DNA of 64,000 bases from Ashinkailepas kermadecensis. Lineage: Eukaryota > Arthropoda > Thecostraca > Neolepadidae. Positions 47,661 through 58,002 of the stretch are shown piece after piece (within the stretch, counting starts at the first letter, position 1; every line of letters begins with the position of its first letter). A model generated the notes under the pieces. It did not search any database and was not told where the DNA came from. It saw only the letters and a list, made by a program, of their open reading frames with translations. Where the stretch lies: NCBI GenBank assembly GCA_034440615.1, contig JAOTOM010005113.1, positions 895,001 to 959,000 on the forward strand, written 5' to 3'. Both the position numbers and the translations under genes were made by a program.

Positions 47661-48803
47661 TTAGTGACTGTTGGTGTTCCTATACTGGGGTGGTGTCGGT
47701 GTCGAGTTGGGGAGAAAGGTTGAACCGGTGAACGGAGAGAGGGCTGGGAGGTGACACAGGCAGGGGTGGTAGCCTGGACCTGGTCGCACGGGTCCTGGGA
47801 GGTGATTGGGTAGAGTGGCGGCGTGATTTGCGCTTGGGAGGCGCGGTGGGTTCGGGTGGGATTCGTTGGTCTGGAGTTGTGGGTTCGACGGGCTTAGAAG
47901 GAATGGTAGGTTCAGTCTGAGTGCTGGCCTCAGACGAGGTTTTGGAGTGGGTTTGGATGGGCGTGCAGGAGGTGGTGGGAGGTTCGGCTTGGCAGGAGGA
48001 TCACCCGCAAGTCCACCCGCCGTGGACTTGCGAGTGGTCTGGGTGGATGCTGTGGTGGCCTCGGTTCTAGGCCTTGGTTTGGGCTGGCCGAATGGGTGTG
48101 ACAGGAGCCGAGGCCCTGGAGGAGGCAGTGGAGGGAAGGCTTCAGGGTGGCGAGGTGGGCCCTGGCCGGTTGTAGGCGGTGGCGCGAAGGGGTACGGCCA
48201 GGTCCCGTGGGGGATGGGTGGGTACCGGTGGGGGATGGGATGGAGGCCGGGTCTGGGTCTGATATATGTTGGAGGAGGGATGATGAGGGGTGGATAGTGG
48301 GATGGTGGTGGGCATGGGCCTGGTCTGATATGGGGTAGGAAGGGAAGAAAGCCCATTCATCGGTGGGGTGGACGTGGGAAGCCGGGCCCGCGGTGGAATG
48401 GGAGTGGGAGGAGGCCGGGTCGAGGGTGAAGGGGATGTGGATAAGGGCCAGGTCTGAAGTGGAGTGGATGTGGGAGGAGGCCAGGTCCTGGGTGGCGTGG
48501 GGTGGGAAGGAGTGGTGATCGGTGAGGTCGAGGGGCGGTGGGCCGGGGAGGTCGGGGATCGGTGGGGCGGTTGAGGCGAGGGTCGGAGGAGCGTTGAGGA
48601 GGGGAGGTGTGCCGGGCTCCGAGAGCCGGCTGCTGGTGGGATGGTTGGGCGGGTGGGAGGTGGTGTTGGAGGGGGTGTTGGTTTAGGTGTGGAGAGCGTC
48701 GCTGCGTAGCTTCGCCCGGTGGTAGGTGCGGTGTGGAGAGGTGCAGTTGTGGCTGTGTGAGTGTCAGTGGTGGTGTGACGTAGGTGCTGTCGCTCTGTTG
48801 CAT
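47661..48803 (-). pseudogene. Retrotransposon ORF1, proline-rich, one internal stop
   Basis: A single frame of about 380 codons, interrupted only by TGA at 48359-48357, ends 12 bases before the ORF2 start and in the same frame. It is extremely rich in Pro, with Thr, Ser and His (for example PPLPPPGPR). I see no CCHC knuckles or RNA-recognition motif, so the nucleic-acid-binding part of a typical ORF1 is missing or lost by truncation. The other two minus frames are also Pro-rich because the strand is C-rich. ORF1 normally coats the element RNA; here this is inferred from position only. Confidence 0.6.
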
Positions 48804-48826
48804 GTGGCACCCGATGAGTTGCCGGG

Positions 48827-48835
48827 TATATATAC

Positions 48836-48895
<60 letters not shown>

Positions 48896-48934
48896 TTATA
48901 TATTTTATATATATATATATATATAAATATATAT

Positions 48935-49020
<86 letters not shown>
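48827..49020. repeat. (TA)n microsatellite, about 190 bp
   Basis: Nearly pure TA dinucleotides with a few interruptions (TTTATTTATATATTTTATA near 48890, ATAGATA near 48935). It is self-complementary throughout, directly against the 5-prime edge of the retrotransposon. Confidence 0.97.
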
Positions 49021-49023
<3 letters not shown>

Positions 49024-49345
49024 GGTGTGTCGATAGTCGCAGGTGACGATAGGCGGCTGGTTTTTCAATGGGTACGAGGTTAAAATGATCAATATCGATG
49101 TCATTTTAGAGAAAAAATAACTTGAAGTCTGCGCCGCGCAATTCAATTTCTCTATCGAAATGCGCCACCAAACTAGAGGACAATGGAACTACTGACATTT
49201 CTTCCCTTCTGACGTGCTGGGTCGTTTGTATGTGACCGAAATTGTACAAATATGGCACCTTCTAGACCGGCTTGAGCAGGGGACCCTAGAGGAGGTTGCA
49301 CTTAAAAAGCTTATCATAAAAGCAAACTAATAAATTGTGTTTTAA

Positions 49346-50206
49346 CCCTCGCCCGTATAGGGGGTTGGTGCAACCCCCCCCCCCCCTAAGGTTTTTGTGT
49401 ATTCCTTCCAAACCGATGAACGGATCGCTCTGAGATTTTCAGTACCCTCTGGGGCAAACTTTTGACGACTTTTGGTGAATTTTTTTTGGGAGGGCACGTC
49501 AGGTCACAGAGTTATGAGGTCATAAAAGGGAGCACCTCCGAGCAGTTTTCAACAAATACGTGATTATCGCACCTAAACATGACATTGTTGCCTACTTCGA
49601 CAGGTATTATGTGTTTTGTAATGCAATTTTGCAATGCCCAGATGGGTTCCCATTGGAAAAATAATGTTCCAAAAATCGGTGACCTCGGTTGACCTCGTTT
49701 GACCTTTCGACCTTTTTTTTAGCTGACCTACGGTAATTGTTCGTGCTGAATTCGAATTCAGCGTCCATTTTTACCATACAGAACTTTAAACTTCGAAATT
49801 GGAACCACTCTTAAAAAAGTTGGATATTTGGGGTCACGGCTTTGACCTCATTTGGTGCATGACATATTGGTCCGATCACATCGTGTCCCATGTCGTTATG
49901 TTCGCAGGGTCCCAATAAACATGTTTCCGGCCATGTCGTGCATATTTAGACAGTAGTTTCAATATAACTGACGATTTTCTTCGGAAAATACCAAAAAAAA
50001 TCAATTTTAGACCTTTGATCTGACCTGGAAGGTCATCCATTGACCTTAGAAGGTCATACTTAATTCCAACCGCGAGATCTCGGCCAAATCTATCACTTTC
50101 GTATTTCGTTCGTTTTCGTAACATGCACGGTTTCGAATCGCCAGGGGGGGGTCGTACCCCCCTCCTATACGACCGAAGGTGGTAAAATGCCGAATACTGG
50201 CGAGGG
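49346..50206. mobile_element. TTAA-flanked miniature element (family B, piggyBac-like ends)
   Basis: The left end CCCTCGCCCGTAT and the right inverted end CCCTCGCCAGTAT match at 12 of 13 positions, and each is bordered by TTAA (49342-49345 and 50207-50210). A TTAA target with ends starting CCC is the signature of piggyBac-type transposons. Subterminal hairpins GTATAGGGGGTTGGTGCAAC/CCCCC (left) and GGGGGGGTCGTACCCCCC (right) resemble those of family A. The 861-bp interior has no transposase frame. It is rich in TGACCT/AGGTCA. Confidence 0.82.
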
Positions 50207-50220
50207 TTAATCACATGTCG

Positions 50221-50478
50221 TCAGCCGAAAACCACCTCAGGTGTATGCGATGATATTGAACAAGATATCATAGTTGCATGTATAAAACACTCGGAGCTCA
50301 CCCAATGGTCAAAGACGAAGTCTTGCTTTGTCTTGAACTGAGACATTAGGGGACAGTGCTTCAGCCTGACGCAGATGAAGCCATGTCTGGTGTTTTCCTC
50401 GATAACAGCGTTGGTCGCCTCGGTGACGACTTTTACCGTCTGTTCAACAGCTGGAGTGAGAACGGAAAACAGCCCCAT
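50221..50478 (-). CDS. Possible coding fragment, function unknown
   Basis: A minus-strand frame from ATG 50478 gives about 85 residues of protein-like composition (beginning MGLFSVLTPAVEQTVK, later KQDFVFDHWVSS), ending ten bases from the family B element. The same frame upstream to 50778 also looks protein-like but contains stops at 50589 and 50500. This could be a decayed gene or a chance frame. No family recognised. Confidence 0.22.
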   Translation of the reverse strand: MGLFSVLTPAVEQTVKVVTEATNAVIEENTRHGFICVRLKHCPLMSQFKTKQDFVFDHWVSSECFIHATMISCSISSHTPEVVFG

Positions 50479-51506
50479 TTTCAACAGATACTAAATAGTG
50501 TTCATTGCATCACTTTCGGATAATATTTTTGTTCGCGGCATCTCACTGATAACTATGCTTCTCCAGTCGATGAGTTCATTGCAGTTTCAGATTGTGAAGT
50601 TGACTGTAGGCAGCTTAAATAGTCTCACTTCGTCATGCTCATCCCGGCCTTTTCTACACTCCAGTATCCTTTCATCGGTTCTCTGGTGGACCCCTGGGTC
50701 TGCGTCCGCAGCCATCGCCAGTGAAGCAGCTTCGGGGTGACACCAGTGCGCGTTTCGCTGAATTACTGACCATACCACATTCTGGAGGTGAGGAGGGAGG
50801 CTACAAAGATACTGCAGGCTGCAGAAGATGTTCTGAGAGCCACTGGAGCGGTACCAGTTTTGCCTGATGACGAACTACATCTGTGCGTAGTGATGACGAT
50901 GAACAGTACAAGTTCACGGCGGCACTGACTGGGTGAAACCGTGCATATGTAGATCCGCAGCAGCCGTGCAGCCAGCTGCACATCTGAGAAGAGCTAGCAC
51001 GACAGGAAAGCTACCAGATATTTGTATCTATGACAACCAGGGCTCACGTTGAAGTTCAGTGGAATATAGTGCAGTACAGTATACAGTATTGTACAGGTTA
51101 ATGCTATAGTGTAGGGTTGGGTAGCTAAAAAATACAGATGTGGCATGCAGCTGGCACCGTAGACCTTTCATAAAATTACTATGTTCCGCCCACCAATAAT
51201 AAAAAAAGAAACGTGAAGCAAATCTGTGGGCTCGCAGCCTCCGTGTTGCAAACATGCAAGCCTGCATTGTAATGATTTTAATCAGCATTTGCTTAATTCC
51301 CGTTGCCTTAAAGGCACCATAGGTGTGCGTTACTTAATGTGGAACTATTACTGTCAGCTGTAAGCCCTGCAGCTGCAAAACAGGCAAACAATGGCCCGAA
51401 AAAAAATTAATCCTTTATAGTTGTAGCTGCGATGCATTCGTTCTTGCTTCGCGTGACTGGGTAGCTAGATCGTTCTTCACTTTACCTCCATTGTGACATC
51501 TCTTCG
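50479..51506. other. Region with weak coding-like frames only
   Basis: A plus frame at about 50775-50939 reads EVRREATKILQAAEDVL and is helix-like, but it lacks a start and clear splice sites. Nothing else stands out. AT-rich from 51000. Confidence 0.25.
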
Positions 51507-51740
51507 TTAGACGGCGATGGCCAAGTCGTACATCGTCCTCTGGTCGTTACTCAAGTCGTTGAATACTATCACATCCGTGTCCCCCACATTTCCGTGCGTT
51601 GCATCAAATGCAACTATTAGAAGCGCCGCGAGTGATCTTGCGGCTGCTTTTCCCAATGGGCGCTTGAAGGGACGAGGGCCGCTTGTTGCTTCGTCACAAC
51701 TGTTGAAAACTGCGGGGAGGCTAGGTTCGTCGACACAGAG
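51507..51740 (-). CDS. Possible terminal exon, function unknown
   Basis: On the minus strand TGTTCCAG lies just before 51740 (an acceptor-like sequence). The frame then runs 77 codons, with protein-like stretches such as RPFKRPLGKAAARS and GDTDVIVFND, to TAA at 51509-51507. The complementary plus frame is also open, which weakens the case. No family assigned. Confidence 0.23.
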   Translation of the reverse strand, partial: LCVDEPSLPAVFNSCDEATSGPRPFKRPLGKAAARSLAALLIVAFDATHGNVGDTDVIVFNDLSNDQRTMYDLAIAV

Positions 51741-51800
51741 CTGGAACACTAATCAGTGCGCTGGTCGTTGCTGAGTCACTTCAAACAGCCGGCATAAGCC

Positions 51801-52132
51801 ACCAAATGGCGCATCAGTTGGCACATCACTATTGACTGATGGGCCATCACGGCCCATAAATGGCACATCAGTTGGCACATCACTATTGACTGATGCGCCA
51901 TCACGGCCCATAAATGGCGCATCAGTTGGCACATCACTATTGACTGATGCGCCATCACGGCCCATAAATGGCGCATCAGTTGGCACATCACTATTGACTG
52001 ATGCGCCATCACGGCCCATAAATGGCGCATCAGTTGGCACATCACTATTGACTGATGCGCCATCACGGCCCATAAATGGCGCATCAGTTGGCACATCACT
52101 ATTGACTGATGGGCCATCACGGCCCATAAATT
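51801..52132. repeat. 54-bp tandem repeat of hairpins, about 6 copies
   Basis: Each unit contains ATGGCGCATCAGT, a 16-base loop (TGGCACATCACTATTG) and ACTGATGCGCCAT, which are perfectly complementary 13-base arms. The units are joined by CACGGCCCATAA. The first, second and last units each have one mismatch in the arms. The period is 18 codons, so frames are open on both strands. Confidence 0.96.
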
Positions 52133-52370
52133 TGACTTCTTCACCGTATTCACAGCAAATGGCACATCACGTTACATTGATCAATAACCTTCCCCGATCA
52201 CGGCATGAAATGAGCTCCATATTCTTCTCCAGGCTCAGAGAGTACAGCGACATGCTCCTCCAGCGCTGATGACGTAAATATATTCCAAAAGTAGCATCTT
52301 TTCTTTCATCGAAATAGAGAGTATGATGTTCTGTATCGCGCAGGTTATCACTCCTCGTACTTACTTCGGT
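52133..52370. other. Spacer between hairpin array and palindrome
   Basis: Nothing recognised. Confidence 0.4.
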
Positions 52371-52849
52371 ATCACTACCTCTAACCGCCAAGTCCACTTC
52401 CAGTGCCAAAGGAGTTCAATTGGGAACAAGAACGTAACGAACCCGGATTTTAGCGCTCAAGACGGAAAAATGGCACCCCCGCAATTGGATAATTTTGACA
52501 GTATAAATACCACGCTACATCGTACATAAATAGTGCAAACAGTCAAGCCTGCATGAGGGATTTCCATCACAACACATTGAGCTAAATGCTCCTTACATTA
52601 AACGTCCATGTTGCATTTTATGTAAAATCCCCATCTCGGAAAATCGTGTGAAATTGGCACTTTGACGCCCTGAGCGGACAAACAAAAAGAAGTAGATTTC
52701 CTAATACGGTGTCATGGCGCTCGAGAGGGACACCTTGAGACAAGTCGCATGAAAATGGCACGTTGGCGCTCTGAATGGACGGTGCGATATCGTCCTGGGA
52801 GGGGGGGGGGGGCTTATCGTTCAATCTCGCAAATTTGTGGTGCCATTAC
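52371..52849 (+). repeat. Left terminal arm segment of the giant palindrome
   Basis: Begins ATCACTACCTCTAACCGCCA and matches the inverted end TGGCGGTTACAGGTAGCGAT at 59443-59462. GCGCC/GGCGC-type words recur every 40-80 bp in the partner arm. Similarity stops abruptly outside 52371 and 59462. Confidence 0.85.
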
Positions 52850-52853
52850 TTAA

Positions 52854-53080
52854 CACGCGCCCTTGAGGGCCTCTGAAAATTACGCGCACTGGAGGGGGGG
52901 GGGAGGCAGATTCCGCCCCCTAAGATCTCGGCTCATATTAAAGCTAGAGTAACGAAATTGGCGGGGTGGATGGGTACGGTAGTGAACTCTATTGTGTGCA
53001 AATTTCATGACATTAGGTCAATATCTTCAAGGTCAAATGAGGCCACATATGTCAAAATGTTCTTCTTTTGCGTGGCTTGG
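52854..53080. mobile_element. Truncated family A TTAA element in left arm
   Basis: Begins after TTAA (52850-52853) with CACGCGCCCTTGAGG and follows the other family A copies for about 227 bp. It stops at GCGTGGCTTGG and joins directly to the 69-bp array. Its partner in the right arm is complete. Confidence 0.85.
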
Positions 53081-53081
53081 A

Positions 53082-53540
53082 GGTGGGCGATATCTGGTGG
53101 TGTCCTCCTGTGGTGGGTGGGTGATACCTGGTAGTGTTCCCTATGGTGTGTTGGTGACGTTCGGTGTTGTCCTCTGTGGTGGAGGTGGGTGATACCTGAT
53201 AGTGCTCCCTGCGGTGTGTTAGTGATGTTCGGTGGTGTTCTCTGTGGTGGAGGTGGGTGATACCTGGTAGTGTCCCCCATGGTGTGTTGGTGACGTCCGG
53301 TGGTGTCCTCTGTGGTGGAGGTGGGTGATATCTGGTAGTGTTCCCTGTGGTGTGTTGGTGACGTCCGTGGTGTCCTCTGTGGTGGAGGTAGGTGATATCT
53401 GGTAGTGTTCCCTGTGGTATGTTGGTGACGTCCGGTGGTGTCCTCTGTGGTGGAGGTGGGTGATACCTGGTAGTGTTCCCTGTGGTATGTTAGTGATATC
53501 TGGTGGTGTCCTGCTGTGGTGGGTGGGTGATACCTGGGGC
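53082..53540. repeat. 69-bp tandem repeat, left arm, about 6.5 copies
   Basis: Unit GGTGGGTGATACCTGGTAGT followed by GTTCCCTGTGGTGTGTTGGTGACGTCCGGTGGTGTCCTCTGTGGTGGA. It is the inverse of the array at 57218-57845. Frames encode repeats only. Confidence 0.93.
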
Positions 53541-54319
53541 ATTCCACGAGAGATCGACCAGTGCCCGGCACACTCATCTCTCATATCTGGGCCAGAATTG
53601 TTGCATGGGGTTATCCTATGCCCTGAATCCACCTGTGAAAATTTTACTTAGATCAGGTCAACGGTTCAGGAGTTATAGCCTCGGGAATTTCTGGAATGTC
53701 ACGCTGCAAGGTTATGTTCGGTGGCCGATAACCAAGTTAATTATCAGTCAAAATGTAAACATCCATGCATTTTTGAACTCGCAAAGATTCAAGGAATCCA
53801 ACTGTAACAATATTTATAATATGTGATGAATAATAAAAGCCCTTTATTTTATTAAATAAATAATAAAAGGAATAATACAAATAATAACCCCATGACCTCA
53901 AGTCACGTGACCTCCGGTGACCTCGATGCCCGTTAAATTATTTATTTTTTTAATTGACAGAATGGAAGGACCATGTTTTGGCTTGATATATAGCATCACA
54001 AATAACGTTTTTTCCCATAAATTTTCATTTGGAGAGCGCAAACTTTACCATATTGGAAGTCTTCCGAGGATTGAGCTGCTAACTCGGCCGTCCCTCCGTC
54101 CATTATCGAGATGCAGTTTGATAACACATGCCAACCTGTTCTCTGGCGTTGTGTGGATGATGGATGGTTTTAAAAAGTAGTAATGCACCCTGATCAGCCA
54201 GTGGATGTTCTTCACGATGCACACTGCGAATCTGTTAAAATCATTAAAACAAGAGTTTTGCTTCTTATTTGGATTCCTGGTTAGATAACTTTTGCCCGTG
54301 GATATTCCAGTATGGAATA

Positions 54320-55250
54320 TGATGCTAGTAAACAAGCGAATTTGGAGGAAACAATTAGTTCGCTTATTGGGCAATAATGAAGTAGATGGAGGAAGGATTG
54401 TCTGGTTTTCAATGGCGCTTAAGCCGGACAATGCTAACACCGTAGCCCATTGGCGCTGTATGTGGACAGTTTGGCGCTGTATGCGACAGGGAGCAATGGC
54501 GCGACTGCGGGACATAATGGTACCTCAAGATATACAATACACAATTTTAAGTGATATAACAACCGAATATGTGCACAAAGCACCTCAGTTTGATCCCAGA
54601 CAATAAACTGAGTGTTTTATGTGGCACAGGCCTGCTTGCTTTGCATTGGTTTATTACAGGCTTAATTATTTACAGTGACGACTCGGTCGGCGTCGATTAT
54701 GTATATGCCAGCCTTTATTGTGATGCTGGCTGACAAATGAAGCTGGGGAAGGTGTTTACTTAGTCTTTAGTCCAATAGTGAAGTAAATATCTGGAGAAAA
54801 TGCCCGGTTTTCAATGGCGCTTAAGCCGGACAATGCCAACACCGTCGCCCACTGGCGCTGTATGTGGACAGTTTGGCGCTGATGGACAGGGAGCAATGGC
54901 GCGACTGCGGGACATAATGGTACCTCAAGATATACAATACACAATTTTAAGTGACTTAACCAACGAATATGTGCACAAAGCACCTCAGTTTGATCCCAGA
55001 CAATACACTGAGTGTTTTCTGTGGCACAGGCCTGCTTACTTTGCATTGGTTTATTATAGGCTTAATTATTTACAGTGACGACTCGGTCGGCGTCGATGAT
55101 GTATATGCCAGCCTTTATTGTGATTATGGCTGACAAATGAAGTTGGGGAAGGTATTTACTTAGTCTTTATTCCAATAGTGAAGTAAATATCTGGGGAAAA
55201 TGCCGGGTTTTCAATGGCGCTTAGACCAGACAATGCCAACATTGTAGCCT
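54320..55250. repeat. 400-bp tandem repeat, left arm, about 2.2 copies
   Basis: GGTTTTCAATGGCGCTTA occurs at 54403, 54806 and 55206 (spacings 403 and 400), the third copy ending by about 55253. Each unit carries four to six GGCGC words and an AT-rich remainder. Confidence 0.9.
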
Positions 55251-55994
55251 ACATTTTGCCGTTCGGGAACGGGGATGGCGCTCGAAACGGGCGGATTCGC
55301 GCTAAACTGGACCATTTGGCGCTATAAGGAAAAACGTGCCCGCAGGGCATTGTCCACTCGAAATTGGCACCCGTTTTGGCGCTGTATGGAGACGCAAATC
55401 TTAAAGTTACTACGGTGTGGATACCTGGGAGCATTTAAGGCGGGGTTAAATTAGTTAATCATGCTAAGCCATTGAGCATTACGTACAGTTATATGTTCCT
55501 TAGCTTTGAGCACCATAACTCAGCAATATATACCTTGGAATTATTTTGGCGCCATGTGCGGACATTGGCGCTCTATAAGGATACAACACCTTTATGCCAG
55601 CATTAAATATCGTATCAATTGAACCCTCACTACCTTTAATTTACGTGGCATTAGATCATGCTACTTTGCAATTATGGTGTTATTTACCTATTCAACCTCA
55701 CACAACGACACATTTTTCTTCAGATGATGGCATTATAGGACAGAGAACGATCTTGTATTTTTATATTCTCAGTTTCAGCTCAATGTCTATAAGAGTTGTA
55801 GCAAATCTTCCTGGCCTTGCGGGCAGAATGCACTTGAAGAACGCACCTTCTAAATTTGCACGCTGGCCTAAAAGTACCTGGGAATGGACGAAACAAATTG
55901 CCAGGATTAAAATGTGGGCCTTTTTAACCATGTACCTTGATTACGTGACCTGTTTTGGCTTGTTTTATATTTCAAGTTCCCACCTAGTCCAGCA
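55251..55994. other. Central spacer of the palindrome
   Basis: Not mirrored in the arms except for scattered TTGGCGCT words. It contains the only sizeable frame of the element (ATG 55594 to 56055, 153 codons). The last residues of that frame are arm repeat, and it has no recognisable domain. Confidence 0.6.
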
Positions 55995-56805
55995 ATGGCG
56001 CCATTGCTCCCTGTCGCATACAACGCCAAACTGTCCACATACAGCGCCTATTTAATTCACTATTGGACTAAAGACTAAGTAAACACCTTCCCCAGCTTCA
56101 TTTGTCAGCCAGCATCACAATAAAGGCTGTCATATACATCATCGACGCCGACCGAGTCGTCACTGTAAATATTTAAGCCCGTAATAAACCAATGCACAGT
56201 AAGCAGGCATGTCCCACAGAAAACACTCCGTTTTTGTCCGGGATCAAACTGAGGTGCTTTGTGCACATATTCGTTGGTTAAGACACTTAAAATTGTGTAT
56301 TGTATATCTTGAGGTACCATTATGTCCCGCAGTCGCGCCATTGCTCCCTGTCCATCAGCGCCAAACTGTCCACATACAGCGCCAGTGGGCTACGGTGTTG
56401 GCATTGTCCGGCTTAAGCGCCATTGAAAACCCGGCGTTTTCCCGAGATATTTACTTCACTATTGAACTAAAGACTCAGTAAACACATTCCCCAGCTTCAT
56501 TTTTCAGCCAGCATCACAATAAAGGCTGGCATATACATCATCGACGCCGACCAAGTCGTCACTGTAAATAATTAAGCCTGTAATAAACCAATGCAAAGTA
56601 AGCAGGCCTGTGCCACAGAAAACACTCAGTTTATTGTCTGGGATCAAACTGAGGTGCTTTGTGTACATATTCGTTTGTTAAATCACTTAAAATTGTGTAT
56701 TGTATATCTTGAGGTACCATTATGTCCCGCAGTCGCGCCATTGCTCCCTGTCGCATACAGCGCCAAACTGTCCACATACAGCGCCAATGGGCTACGGTGT
56801 ATTTT
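55995..56805. repeat. 400-bp tandem repeat, right arm, inverted, about 2 copies
   Basis: Reverse complement of the left-arm 400-bp units. GCGCCATTGCTCCCTGTC occurs near 56001, 56336 and 56737. Confidence 0.88.
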
Positions 56806-57217
56806 TGTATGCTATATATCAAGCCAAAACATGGTCCTTCCATTCTATCAATTACAACAAAAAATTCACGGGCATCGAGGTCACCGGAGGTCACGCGACT
56901 TGAGGTCATGGGGTAACTTTTTATCATTCATCACATATTACAAATTTTGTCAGAATTGGATTCCTTGAATCTTTGCGAGTTCAAAATTTCTGGATGTTTA
57001 TATTTTGACTGATAATTAACTTAGTTATCGGTCACCGAACATAACCTGACTGCGTGACCTTCCAGAAATTTCCGAGGCTGTGACTCCCGAACCGTTGACC
57101 TGATCGAAGTAAAATTTGCACAGGTGGATTCAGGGCATATGACAACCTCATGCAACAATTTTGGTCCCGATATGAGAGATGAGGGTGCCGGGCCCTGGTC
57201 GATCTCTCGTGGAATGC

Positions 57218-57845
57218 CCCAGGTATCACCCACCCACCACAGGAGGACACCACCAGATATCGCCCACCTCCACCACAGAGGACAGCACCGAACATCACCA
57301 ACACACCACAGGGAACACGACCAGGTATCACCCACCTCCACCACATAGGACACCACCGGACGTCACCAACATACCACAGGGAACACTACCAGATATCACC
57401 CACCTCCAGCACAGAGAACACCACCGGACGTCACCAACATACCACAGGGAACACTACCAGATATCACCCACCTCCACCACATAGGACACCACCGGACGTC
57501 ACCAACACACCACAGGGAACACTACCAGGTATCACCCACCTCCACCACAGAGGACACCACCGGACGTTACCAACATACCACAGGGAACACTACAAGGTAT
57601 CACCCACCTCCACCACAGAGGACACCACCGGACATCACTAACACACCACAGGGAACACTACCAGGTATCACCCACCTCCACCACAGAGGACACCACCGAA
57701 CGTCACAAACACACCACAGGGAACACTACTAGGTATCACCCACACACCACAGGAGGACACCACCAGATATCGCCCACCTCCACCACAGAGGACACCACCG
57801 GACGTCACCAACCCACCACAGGAAACATTACCAGGCATCCCCCAC
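57218..57845. repeat. 69-bp tandem repeat, right arm, about 9 copies
   Basis: Unit ACCAGGTATCACCCACCTCC followed by ACCACAGAGGACACCACCGGACGTCACCAACACACCACAGGGAACACT. It has more copies than the left arm. Confidence 0.93.
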
Positions 57846-58002
57846 CGTATTGCATGTTTAAGGATTACCCATTATCGAGTACGTACGCCACTGCACAGCG
57901 CCTTTCGACTTGTTTAGTTAACTATGTACCTGATAAACCTCCATATCAATGAATCTCCTTATTATCTGGATAAAATTAAGATAAAGACCTTACGTTTGTT
58001 AA

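Larger units (their letters stand above)
43301..48832 (-). mobile_element. Dead non-LTR retrotransposon with RNase H (I-group-like)
   Basis: On the minus strand, in order: proline-rich ORF1, ORF2 with apurinic-type endonuclease, reverse transcriptase, RNase H and C-terminal zinc-knuckle-like region, and a 3-prime untranslated region of about 600 bp. This architecture is typical of the I group (I, LOA and Nimb-like clades) of arthropods and other invertebrates. Boundaries are approximate. The sequence TACGTATATA occurs at both edges (43291-43300 and 48833-48842) and could be a target duplication, but both lie in simple repeats. ORF1 may be 5-prime truncated. Confidence 0.88.

Noticed and set aside
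55594..56055. Transposase gene in the centre of the giant palindrome
   Set aside because: The 153-codon frame has no catalytic motif that I can recognise, and its C-terminus is arm repeat.
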